64,000 nt of DNA from Sulfitobacter delicatus (GCF_900102535.1 NZ_FNBP01000013.1:1-64000); one strand, 5' to 3'; numbered from the stretch's first letter, positions 53,000 to 62,817 are shown. Made by a program: numbers and translations. The notes: generated from the sequence alone by a model not told the origin.

Positions 53000-53836
53000 A
53001 TGGCCAAGAACCCCCAAAGCCCGAACTATGACCCCACCGACGACCCCAAGGTCGTCACTGCCAGCGAAGGCATAAAGACGGGCAAAGTTCCTAATGAGCT
53101 GCCACCCGAGACGCAGACGATCACCTTTCACCAGCGGTTTGAGCGCAATGCGACCCTGTTACTGATTGCATCCCTGGCGGTGGTCAGCATCGGCGGCATT
53201 ATCGAAATTGCGCCGCTTTTTTGGCTGGAGAACACTATTGAGGAGGTTGAGGGCATGCGCCCCTATTCTCCGCTGGAACTGGCCGGGCGCGAAATCTATG
53301 TGCGCGAGGGCTGCTATGTCTGCCACAGCCAGATGATCCGTCCCATGCGCGACGAGACAGAGCGCTATGGCCATTACAGCCTTGCCGCTGAATCGATGTA
53401 TGATCACCCGTTCCAATGGGGCTCCAAGCGCACCGGGCCGGATTTGGCGCGGGTCGGCGGACGCTATTCGGACGAGTGGCATGTCGACCACCTGATGGAC
53501 CCGCAATCGGTCGTGCCGGAAAGTGTCATGCCAAAATATGCCTTCTTGATGGATGCGCCGCTTGAGGCGGACAATGTGACTGATCTGGTTGAGACACACC
53601 GCATGGTCGGCGTGCCCTACAGCGATGAGATGATCGCCAGCGCCAGCGGGGATTTCCGTGTGCAGGTCGATCCTTTCGGCGATTACGACGGGCTGCTGGA
53701 GCGCTACCCCGGCGCGCAGGTGCGCAGCTTTGATGGCCAACCCGGGGTCAGCGAAATGGATGCGCTGATCGCCTATCTGCAAATGCTCGGAACGTTGGTC
53801 GATTTCTCTACCTTCGTGCCCGACGCCAACCGCTGA
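53000..53836 (+). CDS. ccoO: cbb3-type cytochrome c oxidase subunit II (mono-haem)
   Basis: A 278-residue membrane-anchored cytochrome c with one N-terminal helix (about 50-72), haem motif [12 protein letters not shown] and the typical [16 protein letters not shown] and [15 protein letters not shown]. Starts five bases after ccoN. The N-terminus ([20 protein letters not shown]) is about 35 residues longer than in many CcoO proteins. Confidence 0.95.
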   Translation: MAKNPQSPNYDPTDDPKVVTASEGIKTGKVPNELPPETQTITFHQRFERNATLLLIASLAVVSIGGIIEIAPLFWLENTIEEVEGMRPYSPLELAGREIYVREGCYVCHSQMIRPMRDETERYGHYSLAAESMYDHPFQWGSKRTGPDLARVGGRYSDEWHVDHLMDPQSVVPESVMPKYAFLMDAPLEADNVTDLVETHRMVGVPYSDEMIASASGDFRVQVDPFGDYDGLLERYPGAQVRSFDGQPGVSEMDALIAYLQMLGTLVDFSTFVPDANR

Positions 53837-53846
53837 GGGCGCTGTA

Positions 53847-54035
53847 ATGGACACTTATTCTCTTCTTCGTGAACTGGCCGACAGCTGGGCGCTGTTGGTT
53901 CTGACGCTCATTTTTCTAGGGGTCATCGGCTGGGCCTACCGCCCCGGCTCGCGCGCTCTGCATGATGATGCGGCGGATGTGCCTTTTCGGAATGAAAACC
54001 CTGACCAAGCCCGCAATGACGGAGCCCACCAATGA
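53847..54035 (+). CDS. ccoQ: cbb3-type cytochrome c oxidase subunit CcoQ
   Basis: A 62-residue single-helix protein (membrane segment about 15-33, then YRPGSRALHDDAADVPF), typical of CcoQ, which stabilises the complex. Overlaps ccoP by four bases. Confidence 0.92.
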   Translation: MDTYSLLRELADSWALLVLTLIFLGVIGWAYRPGSRALHDDAADVPFRNENPDQARNDGAHQ

Positions 54036-54937
54036 CCGACAATCCCAAGATCGACCCCACCACCGGGACCGAGACCACCGGCCACAGTTGGGACGGCATC
54101 GAAGAACTGAACACCCCCCTGCCGCGCTGGTGGCTCTGGACCTTCTACGCCACCATTGTCTGGGGTGTGATCTATACGATCCTCTACCCGGCTTGGCCGA
54201 TGGTCTCAGGCGCGACGGCGGGGCTGTTAGGCTATTCCACCCGCGCCGAGGTCGCGGCCGAGATTGAGCGCGTTGACCTGTCGAACGCCGATCTGATCGA
54301 CAGCCTCGTCACTGTCGATTTGGCCGTTCTGCGGGACAACGAAGACCTGCACCGCTTTGCGGTTCAAGCCGGGCGCTCGGTCTTTGCAGCCAATTGTTCG
54401 CAATGCCACGGCGCGGGGGCAGGGGGCGTTGTGGCTTCGGGCTACCCCAACCTGTTGGACGATGACTGGCTCTGGGGCGGCACGATGGACGACATCGCCT
54501 ATACCGTCCGCCACGGCATCCGCAACGAAGAAGACCCCGACGCGCGGTTTTCGGAAATGCCGCCGTTTGACTGGATGGAAGACGCTGAATTGGACGCCAC
54601 CGCCCATTTCGTGCGCAGCCTGTCGGATCTCGACCACAACGCGACCGCCGCCGCGAAAGGGGCTACGCTTTACGCCGACAATTGCAGTGCCTGTCACGGG
54701 GAAAAGGGGCTGGGCAACCGCGAAATCGGCGCTCCGAACCTTGCCGATGCGATTTGGCTGCGTGGCGACAGCCAAGAGGCGATCCTGCGGCAACTCAAAG
54801 CGCCGCGCATGGGGGTAATGCCACCTTGGCAGGCGCGTTTGGGCGAAGCTGAGGTCCGGGCTGTGACCGCCTATGTCTATGGTCTGGGCGGCGGTGAGGC
54901 TGCCGTGGGCGATGCTGAGGCTGCGCCTGCCGAATGA
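54032..54937 (+). CDS. ccoP: cbb3-type cytochrome c oxidase subunit III (di-haem)
   Basis: A 301-residue di-haem cytochrome c that passes electrons to CcoO/CcoN. N-terminal GIEELNTPLPRWWLWTFY membrane anchor, two haem motifs CSQCHG and CSACHG, and the axial-Met stretches FSEMPPFDW and MGVMPPW. Family length. Last gene of the ccoNOQP operon. Confidence 0.97.
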   Translation: MTDNPKIDPTTGTETTGHSWDGIEELNTPLPRWWLWTFYATIVWGVIYTILYPAWPMVSGATAGLLGYSTRAEVAAEIERVDLSNADLIDSLVTVDLAVLRDNEDLHRFAVQAGRSVFAANCSQCHGAGAGGVVASGYPNLLDDDWLWGGTMDDIAYTVRHGIRNEEDPDARFSEMPPFDWMEDAELDATAHFVRSLSDLDHNATAAAKGATLYADNCSACHGEKGLGNREIGAPNLADAIWLRGDSQEAILRQLKAPRMGVMPPWQARLGEAEVRAVTAYVYGLGGGEAAVGDAEAAPAE

Positions 54938-54963
54938 GCCAGCGCAAAAGATGATTTGCAGGT

Positions 54964-54977
54964 TTGATGCAGATCAA
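54964..54977. promoter_or_regulatory. FNR/FixK box TTGATGCAGATCAA before ccoG
   Basis: TTGAT-N4-ATCAA palindrome 57 bases upstream of the ccoG ATG, giving the assembly operon its own oxygen-responsive promoter in addition to any read-through from ccoP. Confidence 0.82.
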
Positions 54978-55034
54978 AGCGGCCTGCACATCAAGGGTGT
55001 AGGCCGCAAGACATAACTCGGAGCCAAACCCCTT

Positions 55035-56642
55035 ATGTCAAACGCCTCCCCCCCGCTTTTCGCTGCGCGTGAGCCGATCTTTCCGCGCCGGGTGAGCGGT
55101 TTCTTTCGCCGGTTGAAATGGTTCATCCTGATCCTCACACTGGGCATCTACTACATCACCCCGTGGATCCGGTGGGACCGGGGGCCGAACCTGCCTGACC
55201 AAGCGGTGCTGGTCGATCTGGCCAATCGGCGCTTTCATTTCTTCTGGATCGAAATCTGGCCGCATGAATTCTATTTCGTGGCCGGGCTGCTGATCATGGC
55301 GGGGCTGGGGCTGTTTTTGTTTACCTCCGCTTTGGGCCGGGTCTGGTGTGGCTATGCCTGCCCGCAGACGGTTTGGACGGACCTCTTCATGACTGTCGAG
55401 CGTTGGATCGAAGGCGACCGCAATGCGCGTATCCGCTTGCACAATGCTCCGTGGAGCCTGCGAAAAGGGCGGCTGCGCCTGACCAAATGGGCGGTCTGGC
55501 TGGTCATCGCCGTGGCGACGGGCGGGGCGTGGGTCTTCTACTTTGCCGATGCGCCGACCTTGGCGCGTGACCTTATGAGCCTGCAGGCCGCCCCGGTGGC
55601 CTATGCGACCATCGCCGTGCTGACCGCCACGACGTTTATCTTTGGCGGTTTCATGCGCGAACAGGTCTGCATCTACATGTGTCCTTGGCCCCGCATCCAA
55701 GGTGCCATGATGGACCCCGGAACGCTGACAGTCGGCTACCGCAAATGGCGCGGGGAGCCACGTGGCAAGGGTGGGGTGAAACGTCAAAAGGCGGCAGCCG
55801 AGGCGATTGGCAGCGGCGATGCCGTGGCGCGCTATGGGGCGGCGGTGGACAAGAACACCGCCGCCGAACGCCAGTCGCGCAGCGGCGAGGTGCTGGGCGA
55901 TTGCATTGATTGCAACGCGTGTGTGGCGGTCTGCCCGATGGGGATCGACATCCGCGAAGGTCAGCAGATGGAGTGTATCACCTGCGCGCTCTGCATTGAC
56001 GCCTGCGATGATGTGATGGCCAAGATCGGGCGGCCCCGTGGGTTGATTGACTATCTCGCGCTGGACGATGAGCCGCCAACCCAACCGATGCAATGCGCCG
56101 GGGTCGCGGGGCTTGCCGAAGCGCCCGCTGGTGACGTTGCCGGGGCCAACCAACCCCCGTGGCAGCCCAAGCCACTATGGCAGCATATCTTTCGCCCTCG
56201 GACGATCTTTTACACCACCGCTTGGGCCGCCATCGGGGCGGCGCTGGTTGTCGCCCTTTTCATCCGGCCCGAGATCGACATGACCATCGCCCCGGTTCGC
56301 AACCCGACTTACGTCACCCTTTCTGACGGGTCGATCCGCAACGCCTATGACATCCGCCTGCGCAACAAGCACGGTGAGGCGCGGGATTTTCGGCTGTCGC
56401 TGGTGGCTGACACGGGCTTGCAACTGGCTCTCGAAGGCGCGCCCGACACAGTGGTCGAGGTGCCTGCTGACACCAGTCGATTGCAACGGGTCTACGTGAT
56501 CGCGCCCTCGCAAGCCCCTGCCGCCGGACAGCAGCGCAGTGATCTGCGGCTCTGGGTCGAAGACGTCACCTCGGGGGAGCGGGCTTACAGCAATACGATT
56601 TTTAATGGAAAGGAAGGTCTCAATGAACGCAGTACAGACTGA
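55035..56642 (+). CDS. ccoG: cbb3 oxidase maturation Fe-S protein
   Basis: A 535-residue membrane protein (five helices) with two ferredoxin-like clusters, CIDCNACVAVCPMGIDIR and CITCALCIDACDDVM, plus conserved WCGYACPQTVW and CIYMCPWPRIQGAM. CcoG/RdxA is reported to reduce copper for CuB insertion. The C-terminal Ig-like domain (about 410-535) is periplasmic. Overlaps ccoH by 20 bp. Confidence 0.96.
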   Translation: MSNASPPLFAAREPIFPRRVSGFFRRLKWFILILTLGIYYITPWIRWDRGPNLPDQAVLVDLANRRFHFFWIEIWPHEFYFVAGLLIMAGLGLFLFTSALGRVWCGYACPQTVWTDLFMTVERWIEGDRNARIRLHNAPWSLRKGRLRLTKWAVWLVIAVATGGAWVFYFADAPTLARDLMSLQAAPVAYATIAVLTATTFIFGGFMREQVCIYMCPWPRIQGAMMDPGTLTVGYRKWRGEPRGKGGVKRQKAAAEAIGSGDAVARYGAAVDKNTAAERQSRSGEVLGDCIDCNACVAVCPMGIDIREGQQMECITCALCIDACDDVMAKIGRPRGLIDYLALDDEPPTQPMQCAGVAGLAEAPAGDVAGANQPPWQPKPLWQHIFRPRTIFYTTAWAAIGAALVVALFIRPEIDMTIAPVRNPTYVTLSDGSIRNAYDIRLRNKHGEARDFRLSLVADTGLQLALEGAPDTVVEVPADTSRLQRVYVIAPSQAPAAGQQRSDLRLWVEDVTSGERAYSNTIFNGKEGLNERSTD

Positions 56643-57093
56643 ACGCCCCCTCACAGGCTGGCATGTGCTGGCGATGTTCGTTGGTGGTTTTTCAATCATC
56701 ATCACGGTGAACCTTGCTTTGGCGGTCAACGCGGTGCGGACCTTTCCCGGCAAAGAAACCGAGTCGAGCTATGTCGCCTCGCAAAACTTCGATACGGACC
56801 GCGCCGCGCAGGAGGCCTTGGGCTGGACTGTGCAAACCGACCTGACAGAAACAGCGCTCAGACTTGCAGTGCAGGACGCGGGCGCGGGTGTTGTCATGCC
56901 GGAGATCATCACCGCAACATTGGGCCGTGCGACAACCGTGGCGGATGACATGACCCCCGCGTTCGACTGGGACGGCAAAGCCTGGGTCGCGCCTGTGACG
57001 GCTGGGCCGGGGAATTGGAACCTGCGGATCGAGATGCGCGCGGGCGACGGCACGCTCTTTCGCCGTCGTATCCCGCTCAGGGTAGTGCGATGA
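56623..57093 (+). CDS. ccoH: cbb3 oxidase assembly protein FixH/CcoH
   Basis: A 156-residue protein with one N-terminal helix (GWHVLAMFVGGFSIIITVNL) and a periplasmic FixH domain (KETESSYVASQNFD onward). ATG at 56623 with AAGGAAG Shine-Dalgarno lies inside the end of ccoG. The stop overlaps the ccoI ATG. Confidence 0.93.
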   Translation: MNAVQTERPLTGWHVLAMFVGGFSIIITVNLALAVNAVRTFPGKETESSYVASQNFDTDRAAQEALGWTVQTDLTETALRLAVQDAGAGVVMPEIITATLGRATTVADDMTPAFDWDGKAWVAPVTAGPGNWNLRIEMRAGDGTLFRRRIPLRVVR

Positions 57094-59210
57094 CGATTGC
57101 CGCCTGTCCGGGCTGCATTGCGGCGGCCCCTTCGGCTGACGCTGTGGCGCGAAGCCTGCCGGAAAGCGAGGCGGCCCTCCATCTCGCCCTGCCGCAAATC
57201 CGTTGTGCGGCTTGTATTTCGGGGGTGGAAGGTGTGCTGGCGAGATTGCCATCAGTCCGGGCGGCGCGGGTGAACCTTGGGGCCAAGCGGGTGCGTGTTG
57301 TCCTTGCCCCTGGATATGACGCCAGCGCGGCGTTGCAAGCGCTGAACGACGCGGGCTTTGAAGCGCATGAGCTAGACGCCACCGCCCTGCGACCAGCGGG
57401 CGACGACGAAGGTCGGCGTCTGTTGGCCCGTGCCGCTGTGGCGGGCTTTGCAATGATGAATGTGATGGCAGTGTCGGTCGCCGTTTGGTCAGGGGCGGGG
57501 GATGTCACGCGGGTGATGTTCCACTGGGTCTCGGCGGCCATTGCACTGCCTGCTTTGGCTTTTTCGGCGGTGCCGTTCTTTGCGTCGGCGGCCGTTGCTT
57601 TGCGGGCTGGACGGATGAACATGGATGTGCCGATTGCGCTGGCGATCCTGCTTGCGGCGACGACATCGCTGTATGAGACCTTCGCCGCTACCGGGGCGCA
57701 TACATGGTTCGATGCGGCGCTGTCGCTGACCTTTTTTCTGCTCGTGGGCCGCTATCTTGAGCATCGTGCACGGGCCACGGCGCGCTCTGCAGCGGCGGAG
57801 CTCACAGCGCTGGAATTGCCGCGTGCGACCCGGCTGACCGAAGAGGGGCGCGAGACCGTGGATGTGGCCGCGCTCATCCCCGAGGACCGGATCGCATTAG
57901 CCGCAGGTGCGCGGGCTCCGGTGGATGGGGTCGCCGAAGCTGCCGCGATGGTCGACCGGTCGGCCCTCACCGGTGAGGCTGCGCCAATCGCCATCGCTTC
58001 CGGTGATCCGGTCTGTGCAGGCGAAGTGATCCTTGGTGCCCCCCTGACCCTGCGTGTTACCCGGCGGGCCGAAGACAGCACGTTGCGCCGCTTGGCGGCT
58101 TTGGTTGATGTGGCCGAGACCGGCAAGCACCGCTACAGCAGCATCGCCGACCGCGCAGCGCGGCTTTATGCGCCGGTGGTGCATGGGCTGGCTGCCGTGG
58201 CTTTCGGGGTCTGGTGGGGGCTGACGGGGGATTTGCATCATGCCATTGCGGTGGCCACGGCGACGCTGATCATTACCTGCCCCTGTGCTCTGGCGCTTGC
58301 CATTCCGGCGGTCACAGCGGCGATGACAGGGCGGCTTTTTCGGCGGGGTGTTCTGCTTAAATCCCCTACTGCGCTGGAGCGGCTGGCCGAAGCCGACATG
58401 GTGATGTTCGACAAGACCGGCACGCTGACCGAAGGCGTGGCGCAACTGCCTGATCTTGACCCCGCCGCCGCCTCTGTGGCCTTGGGCTTGGCGCAGGCGT
58501 CGGATCATCCGGTGTCGCGTGCCTTGGCGGCCGCTCTTGCCGCGCACAGGCCCGCCGCGTTGAGCGGTCTGCATGAGGTGCCGGGCGAGGGTATTTATGG
58601 GCTGTGGAATGGCGCGCCCGTGCGGTTGGGGCGGGGTGAGGACGGATCCGCGCTTTACCTGCCGGACCGTTGCATCCCCCTGCCGCTAGATGAAAGGCTG
58701 CGCACCGGCGCAGTTGCGGTGGTCGAGGCATTGCAGGGGCAGGGCGTGGACGTGGCGATGGTCTCAGGTGACACGCAGTCCCGCGCAGACGCTTTGGCGG
58801 CAAGATTGGGGATTACGCAGGTTCATGCGGGGGTGCGCCCGGAAGATAAAGCGGCGCTGGTGCGCGAAATGGCTGAGCGGGGCAAGCGCGTGCTTATGGT
58901 GGGCGACGGGCTGAACGACACTGCCGCGCTCGTGGCCGCACATGCGTCACTCGCGCCCGCCACGGCGCTTGATGCCGCAAGGGTCGCCTCGGATGGGGTG
59001 ATGCTGGGCCGTGATCTATGTGCAGTAGAAGAGACCCTGCGCTTGGCCCGCCGGGCGCGAAGCCGCATCCGGCAGAACTTGGGGCTGGCCGCAGTCTATA
59101 ACGCCGTGGCGATCCCGGTTGCCGTCATGGGTTTCGCCACTCCGCTGATGGCGGCTGCGGTGATGTCGTCTTCCTCCATCCTCGTCGTTTTGAATGCGGT
59201 GCGCCGATGA
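57090..59210 (+). CDS. ccoI: Copper-exporting P1B-type ATPase for cbb3 assembly
   Basis: A 706-residue CopA2/FixI-type ATPase that supplies copper from the cytoplasm to the oxidase. N-terminal CPGC pair and heavy-metal-associated domain RCAACISGVEGVLARL, TGEA actuator, metal-path CPC in ITCPCALALAIPAV, phosphorylation site DKTGTLTEG, HP motif in SDHPVSRAL, and hinge GDGLNDTAALVAA. Four-base overlaps with both neighbours. Confidence 0.96.
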   Translation: MTIAACPGCIAAAPSADAVARSLPESEAALHLALPQIRCAACISGVEGVLARLPSVRAARVNLGAKRVRVVLAPGYDASAALQALNDAGFEAHELDATALRPAGDDEGRRLLARAAVAGFAMMNVMAVSVAVWSGAGDVTRVMFHWVSAAIALPALAFSAVPFFASAAVALRAGRMNMDVPIALAILLAATTSLYETFAATGAHTWFDAALSLTFFLLVGRYLEHRARATARSAAAELTALELPRATRLTEEGRETVDVAALIPEDRIALAAGARAPVDGVAEAAAMVDRSALTGEAAPIAIASGDPVCAGEVILGAPLTLRVTRRAEDSTLRRLAALVDVAETGKHRYSSIADRAARLYAPVVHGLAAVAFGVWWGLTGDLHHAIAVATATLIITCPCALALAIPAVTAAMTGRLFRRGVLLKSPTALERLAEADMVMFDKTGTLTEGVAQLPDLDPAAASVALGLAQASDHPVSRALAAALAAHRPAALSGLHEVPGEGIYGLWNGAPVRLGRGEDGSALYLPDRCIPLPLDERLRTGAVAVVEALQGQGVDVAMVSGDTQSRADALAARLGITQVHAGVRPEDKAALVREMAERGKRVLMVGDGLNDTAALVAAHASLAPATALDAARVASDGVMLGRDLCAVEETLRLARRARSRIRQNLGLAAVYNAVAIPVAVMGFATPLMAAAVMSSSSILVVLNAVRR

Positions 59211-59377
59211 ATATTCTGATTGTCTTGATCCCGGTTTCCGTTTTGCTCGGCGCAGCAGGGCTTGCTGCCTGCCTTTGGACATTGCGCAACGGTCAGTACG
59301 AAGATCTGGAGGGCGATGCAGCGCGTATTTTGTTGGAGTGCGATGTTCTCACTGAGGCCGGTGATACGCGCGAGTAA
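59207..59377 (+). CDS. ccoS: cbb3-type oxidase assembly protein CcoS
   Basis: A 56-residue single-helix protein (MNILIVLIPVSVLLGAAGLA then FixS-like CLWTLRNGQYEDLEGDAARI). CcoS is needed for cofactor insertion into CcoN. The start overlaps the ccoI stop by four bases (ATGA). Last gene of the ccoGHIS operon. Confidence 0.93.
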   Translation: MNILIVLIPVSVLLGAAGLAACLWTLRNGQYEDLEGDAARILLECDVLTEAGDTRE

Positions 59378-59727
59378 AACAACAGTAGCTCGACCTTAGA
59401 ACGTGGGGTCACAGTTCACATGGAAGAGCAGGTCGCCCGTCCTGAAGTATTCTTGATCGTTTGCCCCAAATACCCGGAATAAACTAACCGCGGGCCACAA
59501 CGATTGACCACTTAAGGCTTGTCGACTGTTCGGCGTTTCAACATCAATACCGCCACTGCAGACGTCAGAACGACCAGCAAGCATCAATTGGAGATCGCCA
59601 CGACGCTGATGACCGCCTCCGGCTGCGCCAGATAAAACTATCGAATCTAACCGAGGTCAAGTTGGCTGCTCAGCTAATCCGACAAAAATCGGGCCGGGAT
59701 GAATCTAAACTCTTAAGAGTGGTGTGT
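59378..59727. other. Gene-poor gap after ccoS
   Basis: About 350 bases with lower GC and no convincing gene, terminator or repeat. A 63-codon minus-strand frame (59396-59587) has no Shine-Dalgarno and no recognised motif. It may be a remnant but is not annotated as a gene. Confidence 0.5.
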
Positions 59728-59802
59728 TGGCTGGGATGGTAGGATTCGAACCTACGGTACACTGTACCAAAAACAGTTGCCTTACCACTTGGCTACATCC
59801 CA
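59728..59802 (-). tRNA. tRNA-Gln (anticodon TTG)
   Basis: Complete 75-nt cloverleaf on the minus strand. Acceptor TGGGATG pairs with CATCCCA. Anticodon stem ACTGT/ACAGT encloses loop TTTTGGT, giving TTG for CAA codons. T-loop TTCGAAT, discriminator G, CCA encoded. The 230-base gap to the next gene shows nothing recognisable. Confidence 0.95.
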
Positions 59803-60032
59803 ACACAGGGCGCTAACTAAAGTTCTCCGGCGCGGTGTGCAAGACCGTTTTTTATAAAATAGCCCATTCTTTGCGCGCAGCAAAGGAGAGCGGGGTTTGG
59901 CGGGAGAATTTGGCGTCTTTTTGCGAGGTGAGACCGGGCGAACTCTGCTCTCATAGCGCATGACCCGCTGTTCAGGGCCGCGCGCTTCAGCAGGGCACCT
60001 CGCAAGCGCATCGAATCAATCTCCGCCTCGTC

Positions 60033-61025
60033 TCACCTCTGACAGTCGAGCAGCACCGCGCCGCTTCGGCGACCTGCCTCCACCATCTCATGTGCACGAG
60101 CAGCTTCGGCCAGCCGCAGCACGCTATCCACCGGACAGTGCAGCGCGCCGTCTTCAAGAGCGTGGTGCAGCCGGGTAATCGCCTGTTCGCGTGGGCCAGC
60201 GGCTAGGAGGTAGATCAGGACGATGTCGATCGTCACAGCCTTGAAAAGCAGCGGGTAGAACGGCAGTGTGGGGGACATTTCGCCCGCTGAGCCATAGGCG
60301 GCGATGCGGCCATTGGGGGCGATGACCTCGGTGTCGGTATCGACGTTGAGGCCGAACTCCGTTTCTACGATGGTCTCAACCGGTTTGCCGTCATTGGCCT
60401 TCAGTATCTTCTGCGCCAGTTCGGGGTCGGCATAGTCCAACACCGCATCGGCTCCGGCATTGCGTACCAAGTCAGCGTCGCGAGGGCTGCAGGTGGCAAT
60501 GACGCGTGCGCCGCCCCATTTTGCCAGTTGCACGGCAAGATAGCCGACCGTGCCGGCGCCGCCTTGGATTAGCACGGTTTCACCGGCGACCGCCCCGCCG
60601 CCAAAGACGGCATGACAGGCGGTTAGGCCGGGGATCCCCATCTGTGCTCCCGTTTCATAGGACACGCTCTCGGGCAGGGGGACAGCTTGATGCGCGGGCA
60701 GGGTGATATGGGTGGCAGCGGTACCGAAAGCGCGTTGCCACTGGGCATTCCAAAGCCAGACCCGCTGGCCGACCCGAGCCCGATCAACGCCTGCGCCAAC
60801 AGCGGTGATTTCGCCCGCGCCGTCACTATGGGGGATAACTTGAGGAAAAGGCGGTTTGGTGACGCCGGGTCGGGTGCCCGCGCGCGCCTTTACGTCTGAG
60901 GGGTTCACACCAGAGAAACGCAGGGCCACGCAGACTTCACCGGGTTGGGGCGCGGGGGTGTCGATCTCCGTCAGGCGCAACACATCTGCGGCGGCTCCGA
61001 ATCTGTCATAGGTAACGGCATGCAT
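60033..61025 (-). CDS. NADPH:quinone reductase-like MDR oxidoreductase
   Basis: A 330-residue zinc-independent medium-chain dehydrogenase/reductase. N-terminal GroES-like domain (ALRFSGVNPSDVKARAG, HSDGAGEITAVGAGV) and Rossmann domain with GETVLIQGGAGTVGYLAVQLA. ATG at 61025 (MHAVTYDRFG) is the normal family start with GGAGAGACC upstream. The longer frame is spurious. Probably reduces quinones or electrophilic enones with NADPH. Confidence 0.88.
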   Translation of the reverse strand: MHAVTYDRFGAAADVLRLTEIDTPAPQPGEVCVALRFSGVNPSDVKARAGTRPGVTKPPFPQVIPHSDGAGEITAVGAGVDRARVGQRVWLWNAQWQRAFGTAATHITLPAHQAVPLPESVSYETGAQMGIPGLTACHAVFGGGAVAGETVLIQGGAGTVGYLAVQLAKWGGARVIATCSPRDADLVRNAGADAVLDYADPELAQKILKANDGKPVETIVETEFGLNVDTDTEVIAPNGRIAAYGSAGEMSPTLPFYPLLFKAVTIDIVLIYLLAAGPREQAITRLHHALEDGALHCPVDSVLRLAEAARAHEMVEAGRRSGAVLLDCQR

Positions 61026-61102
61026 GGCGGTCTCTCCCCGGATGGCTCTTTGGGGGCAGAGTGGCGTAAGCGTGAGAGGCATGCAATCGCAGCCGGGTGG
61101 AA

Positions 61103-61612
61103 TTACTCGCGCACTTCGCCGGGCTCGACACCCCAGAGCCGCACTTTGGGCGCCCATCCGGTGTAGCCGCCCGACCGCAGTTCGCACCATTCTAGCGTGC
61201 ATTCGCCAAGCCGTGCGACCACGCCCAATTCCAACCGCGCCACGACAGGCGCCTTTGGGTCCGGTTTTCCGTGTAAGGGCAGCATATCTTGCTCAACCAG
61301 CACGGTGCGAACGCCGGAAAGGAGCGAATAATGCACCCAGCCGCCCATGCCGTCCCGGTCTTCGACGCGGCGCCAGTGGCCGTGCTCGGCGGTGATCCGC
61401 AGGGGCAGGTCGCGGCGCTTGTAGACCCAGTCGATCCGGTGGGACAGCGACGGCCCGCGGCGCACATTGCCCTCGGACGCCTTCATCGAAACGAAGCGTG
61501 GGAGCGGCAGGTTCGTCACTTGCCCGCGCTGTTCAGCGGCGCTGAGCGGGGCGGATGGGGCCAAAAGCAGCATGCCCAGAACAAGGGTGCTGCGAAGGAA
61601 AGCGGTTATCAT
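61103..61612 (-). CDS. Exported bacterial SH3-domain protein
   Basis: A 169-residue protein with signal peptide (FLRSTLVLGMLLLAPSAPLS) and two SH3b-like repeats: VSMKASEGNVRRGPSLSHRI with WRRVEDRDGMGGWVH, then PVVARLELGVVARLGECTLE with GGYTGWAPK. Probably cell-wall associated in the periplasm. ATG at 61612 places the signal at the N-terminus. Divergent from the hydroxyacid dehydrogenase gene. Confidence 0.8.
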   Translation of the reverse strand: MITAFLRSTLVLGMLLLAPSAPLSAAEQRGQVTNLPLPRFVSMKASEGNVRRGPSLSHRIDWVYKRRDLPLRITAEHGHWRRVEDRDGMGGWVHYSLLSGVRTVLVEQDMLPLHGKPDPKAPVVARLELGVVARLGECTLEWCELRSGGYTGWAPKVRLWGVEPGEVRE

Positions 61613-61764
61613 GGGGCTGCCTGCAAGTCGGGTCACTGCGGTGGATCGGTCTGTGCAATTCTGCGGGGTCGTTGCTCTTTTTGCCGCGCGAGTTCTTGTG
61701 CCTCGTCGCTGCATGGGACACCATGCCTTTGAAACGAGGCGACGCCAAGACCGGGAGAGCAGGC

Positions 61765-62751
61765 ATGTCAAAGAAGCGGTTGAGTGTTGTAGTGACGCGA
61801 CGGTTGCCAGAGGCGGTGGAGACGCGCCTCTCGGAGCTGTTTGACGTGACCCTAAGAGAAGACGACCGCCCCATGACCCGTGAGGAATTGGGCGTGGCGA
61901 TGCGGCAGGCCGATGTGCTGGTGCCGACGATCACCGACGACATCGACGCAGCGCTGATCACGCAGGCCGGCGAGCGGCTGAAGCTGATCGCAAATTACGG
62001 CGCGGGGGTCGACCATATTGATGTGGCCACGGCGCGGCAGCGCGGGGTGCTGGTCTCCAATACGCCGGGTGTGCTGACCGATGACACGGCGGATATGACC
62101 ATGGCGCTGATCCTTGCCGTGACGCGCCGCATGCCCGAGGGCATGGCGGTGATGCAATCGGGCGATTGGAGCGGTTGGGCGCCCACGGCGCTGATGGGCG
62201 GACGCGTGGGTGGTCGGCGTTTGGGCATTCTGGGCATGGGCCGCATCGGTCAGGCCGTGGCGCGCCGGGCGCGGGCCTTTGGCATGCAGGTGCATTACCA
62301 CAACCGCAAACGTCTGCGCGAAGAGGTCGAGGGCGCTTTGGAGGCGACCTATTGGGACAGTCTGGACCAGATGGTCAGCCGGATGGATGTGATCAGCATC
62401 AACTGCCCGCATACGCCCAGCACCTTCCATTTGATGAACGCGCGCCGCTTGGGGCTGATGAAGCCCGATGCGGTCATCGTGAACACGTCGCGGGGCGAGG
62501 TGATCGACGAGAATGCTCTGACCCGGATGCTGCGGGCGGGGGACATCAAGGGCGCGGGGCTCGATGTGTATGAGCATGGGCGCGAGATCAATCCGCGTCT
62601 GCGTGAGCTTAAGAACGTCGTGCTGCTGCCGCATATGGGGTCAGCCACGCTCGAAGGGCGGATCGAGATGGGCGAAAAGGTCTTAATCAACATTAAGACT
62701 TTCGATGATGGCCACCGGCCACCGGATCAGGTCGTGCCGTCGATGCTGTGA
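61765..62751 (+). CDS. D-isomer-specific 2-hydroxyacid dehydrogenase (glyoxylate/hydroxypyruvate reductase-like)
   Basis: A 328-residue NAD(P)-dependent enzyme. NANYGAGVDHIDV catalytic-domain motif, Rossmann LGILGMGRIGQAVARRA, catalytic Arg in VIVNTSRGEVIDE, Glu in AGLDVYEHG and His in LLPHMGSAT are all present. ATG at 61765 gives the standard length. The longer frame to 61555 overlaps the divergent SH3 gene. Glyoxylate or hydroxypyruvate reduction is likely. Confidence 0.9.
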   Translation: MSKKRLSVVVTRRLPEAVETRLSELFDVTLREDDRPMTREELGVAMRQADVLVPTITDDIDAALITQAGERLKLIANYGAGVDHIDVATARQRGVLVSNTPGVLTDDTADMTMALILAVTRRMPEGMAVMQSGDWSGWAPTALMGGRVGGRRLGILGMGRIGQAVARRARAFGMQVHYHNRKRLREEVEGALEATYWDSLDQMVSRMDVISINCPHTPSTFHLMNARRLGLMKPDAVIVNTSRGEVIDENALTRMLRAGDIKGAGLDVYEHGREINPRLRELKNVVLLPHMGSATLEGRIEMGEKVLINIKTFDDGHRPPDQVVPSML

Positions 62752-62817
62752 GATATCGCTGACCCGGCCATCATTGTTCAGCGGTGCGGCGTAGCCGCGC
62801 GTTATTTTATTTGGGAA

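Noticed and set aside
55038-56153. 371-codon minus-strand frame opposite ccoG
   Set aside because: Antisense shadow; ccoG motifs are intact on the plus strand.
59396-59587. 63-codon minus-strand frame in the gap after ccoS
   Set aside because: No Shine-Dalgarno, no recognised motif, atypical composition; at most a decayed remnant.
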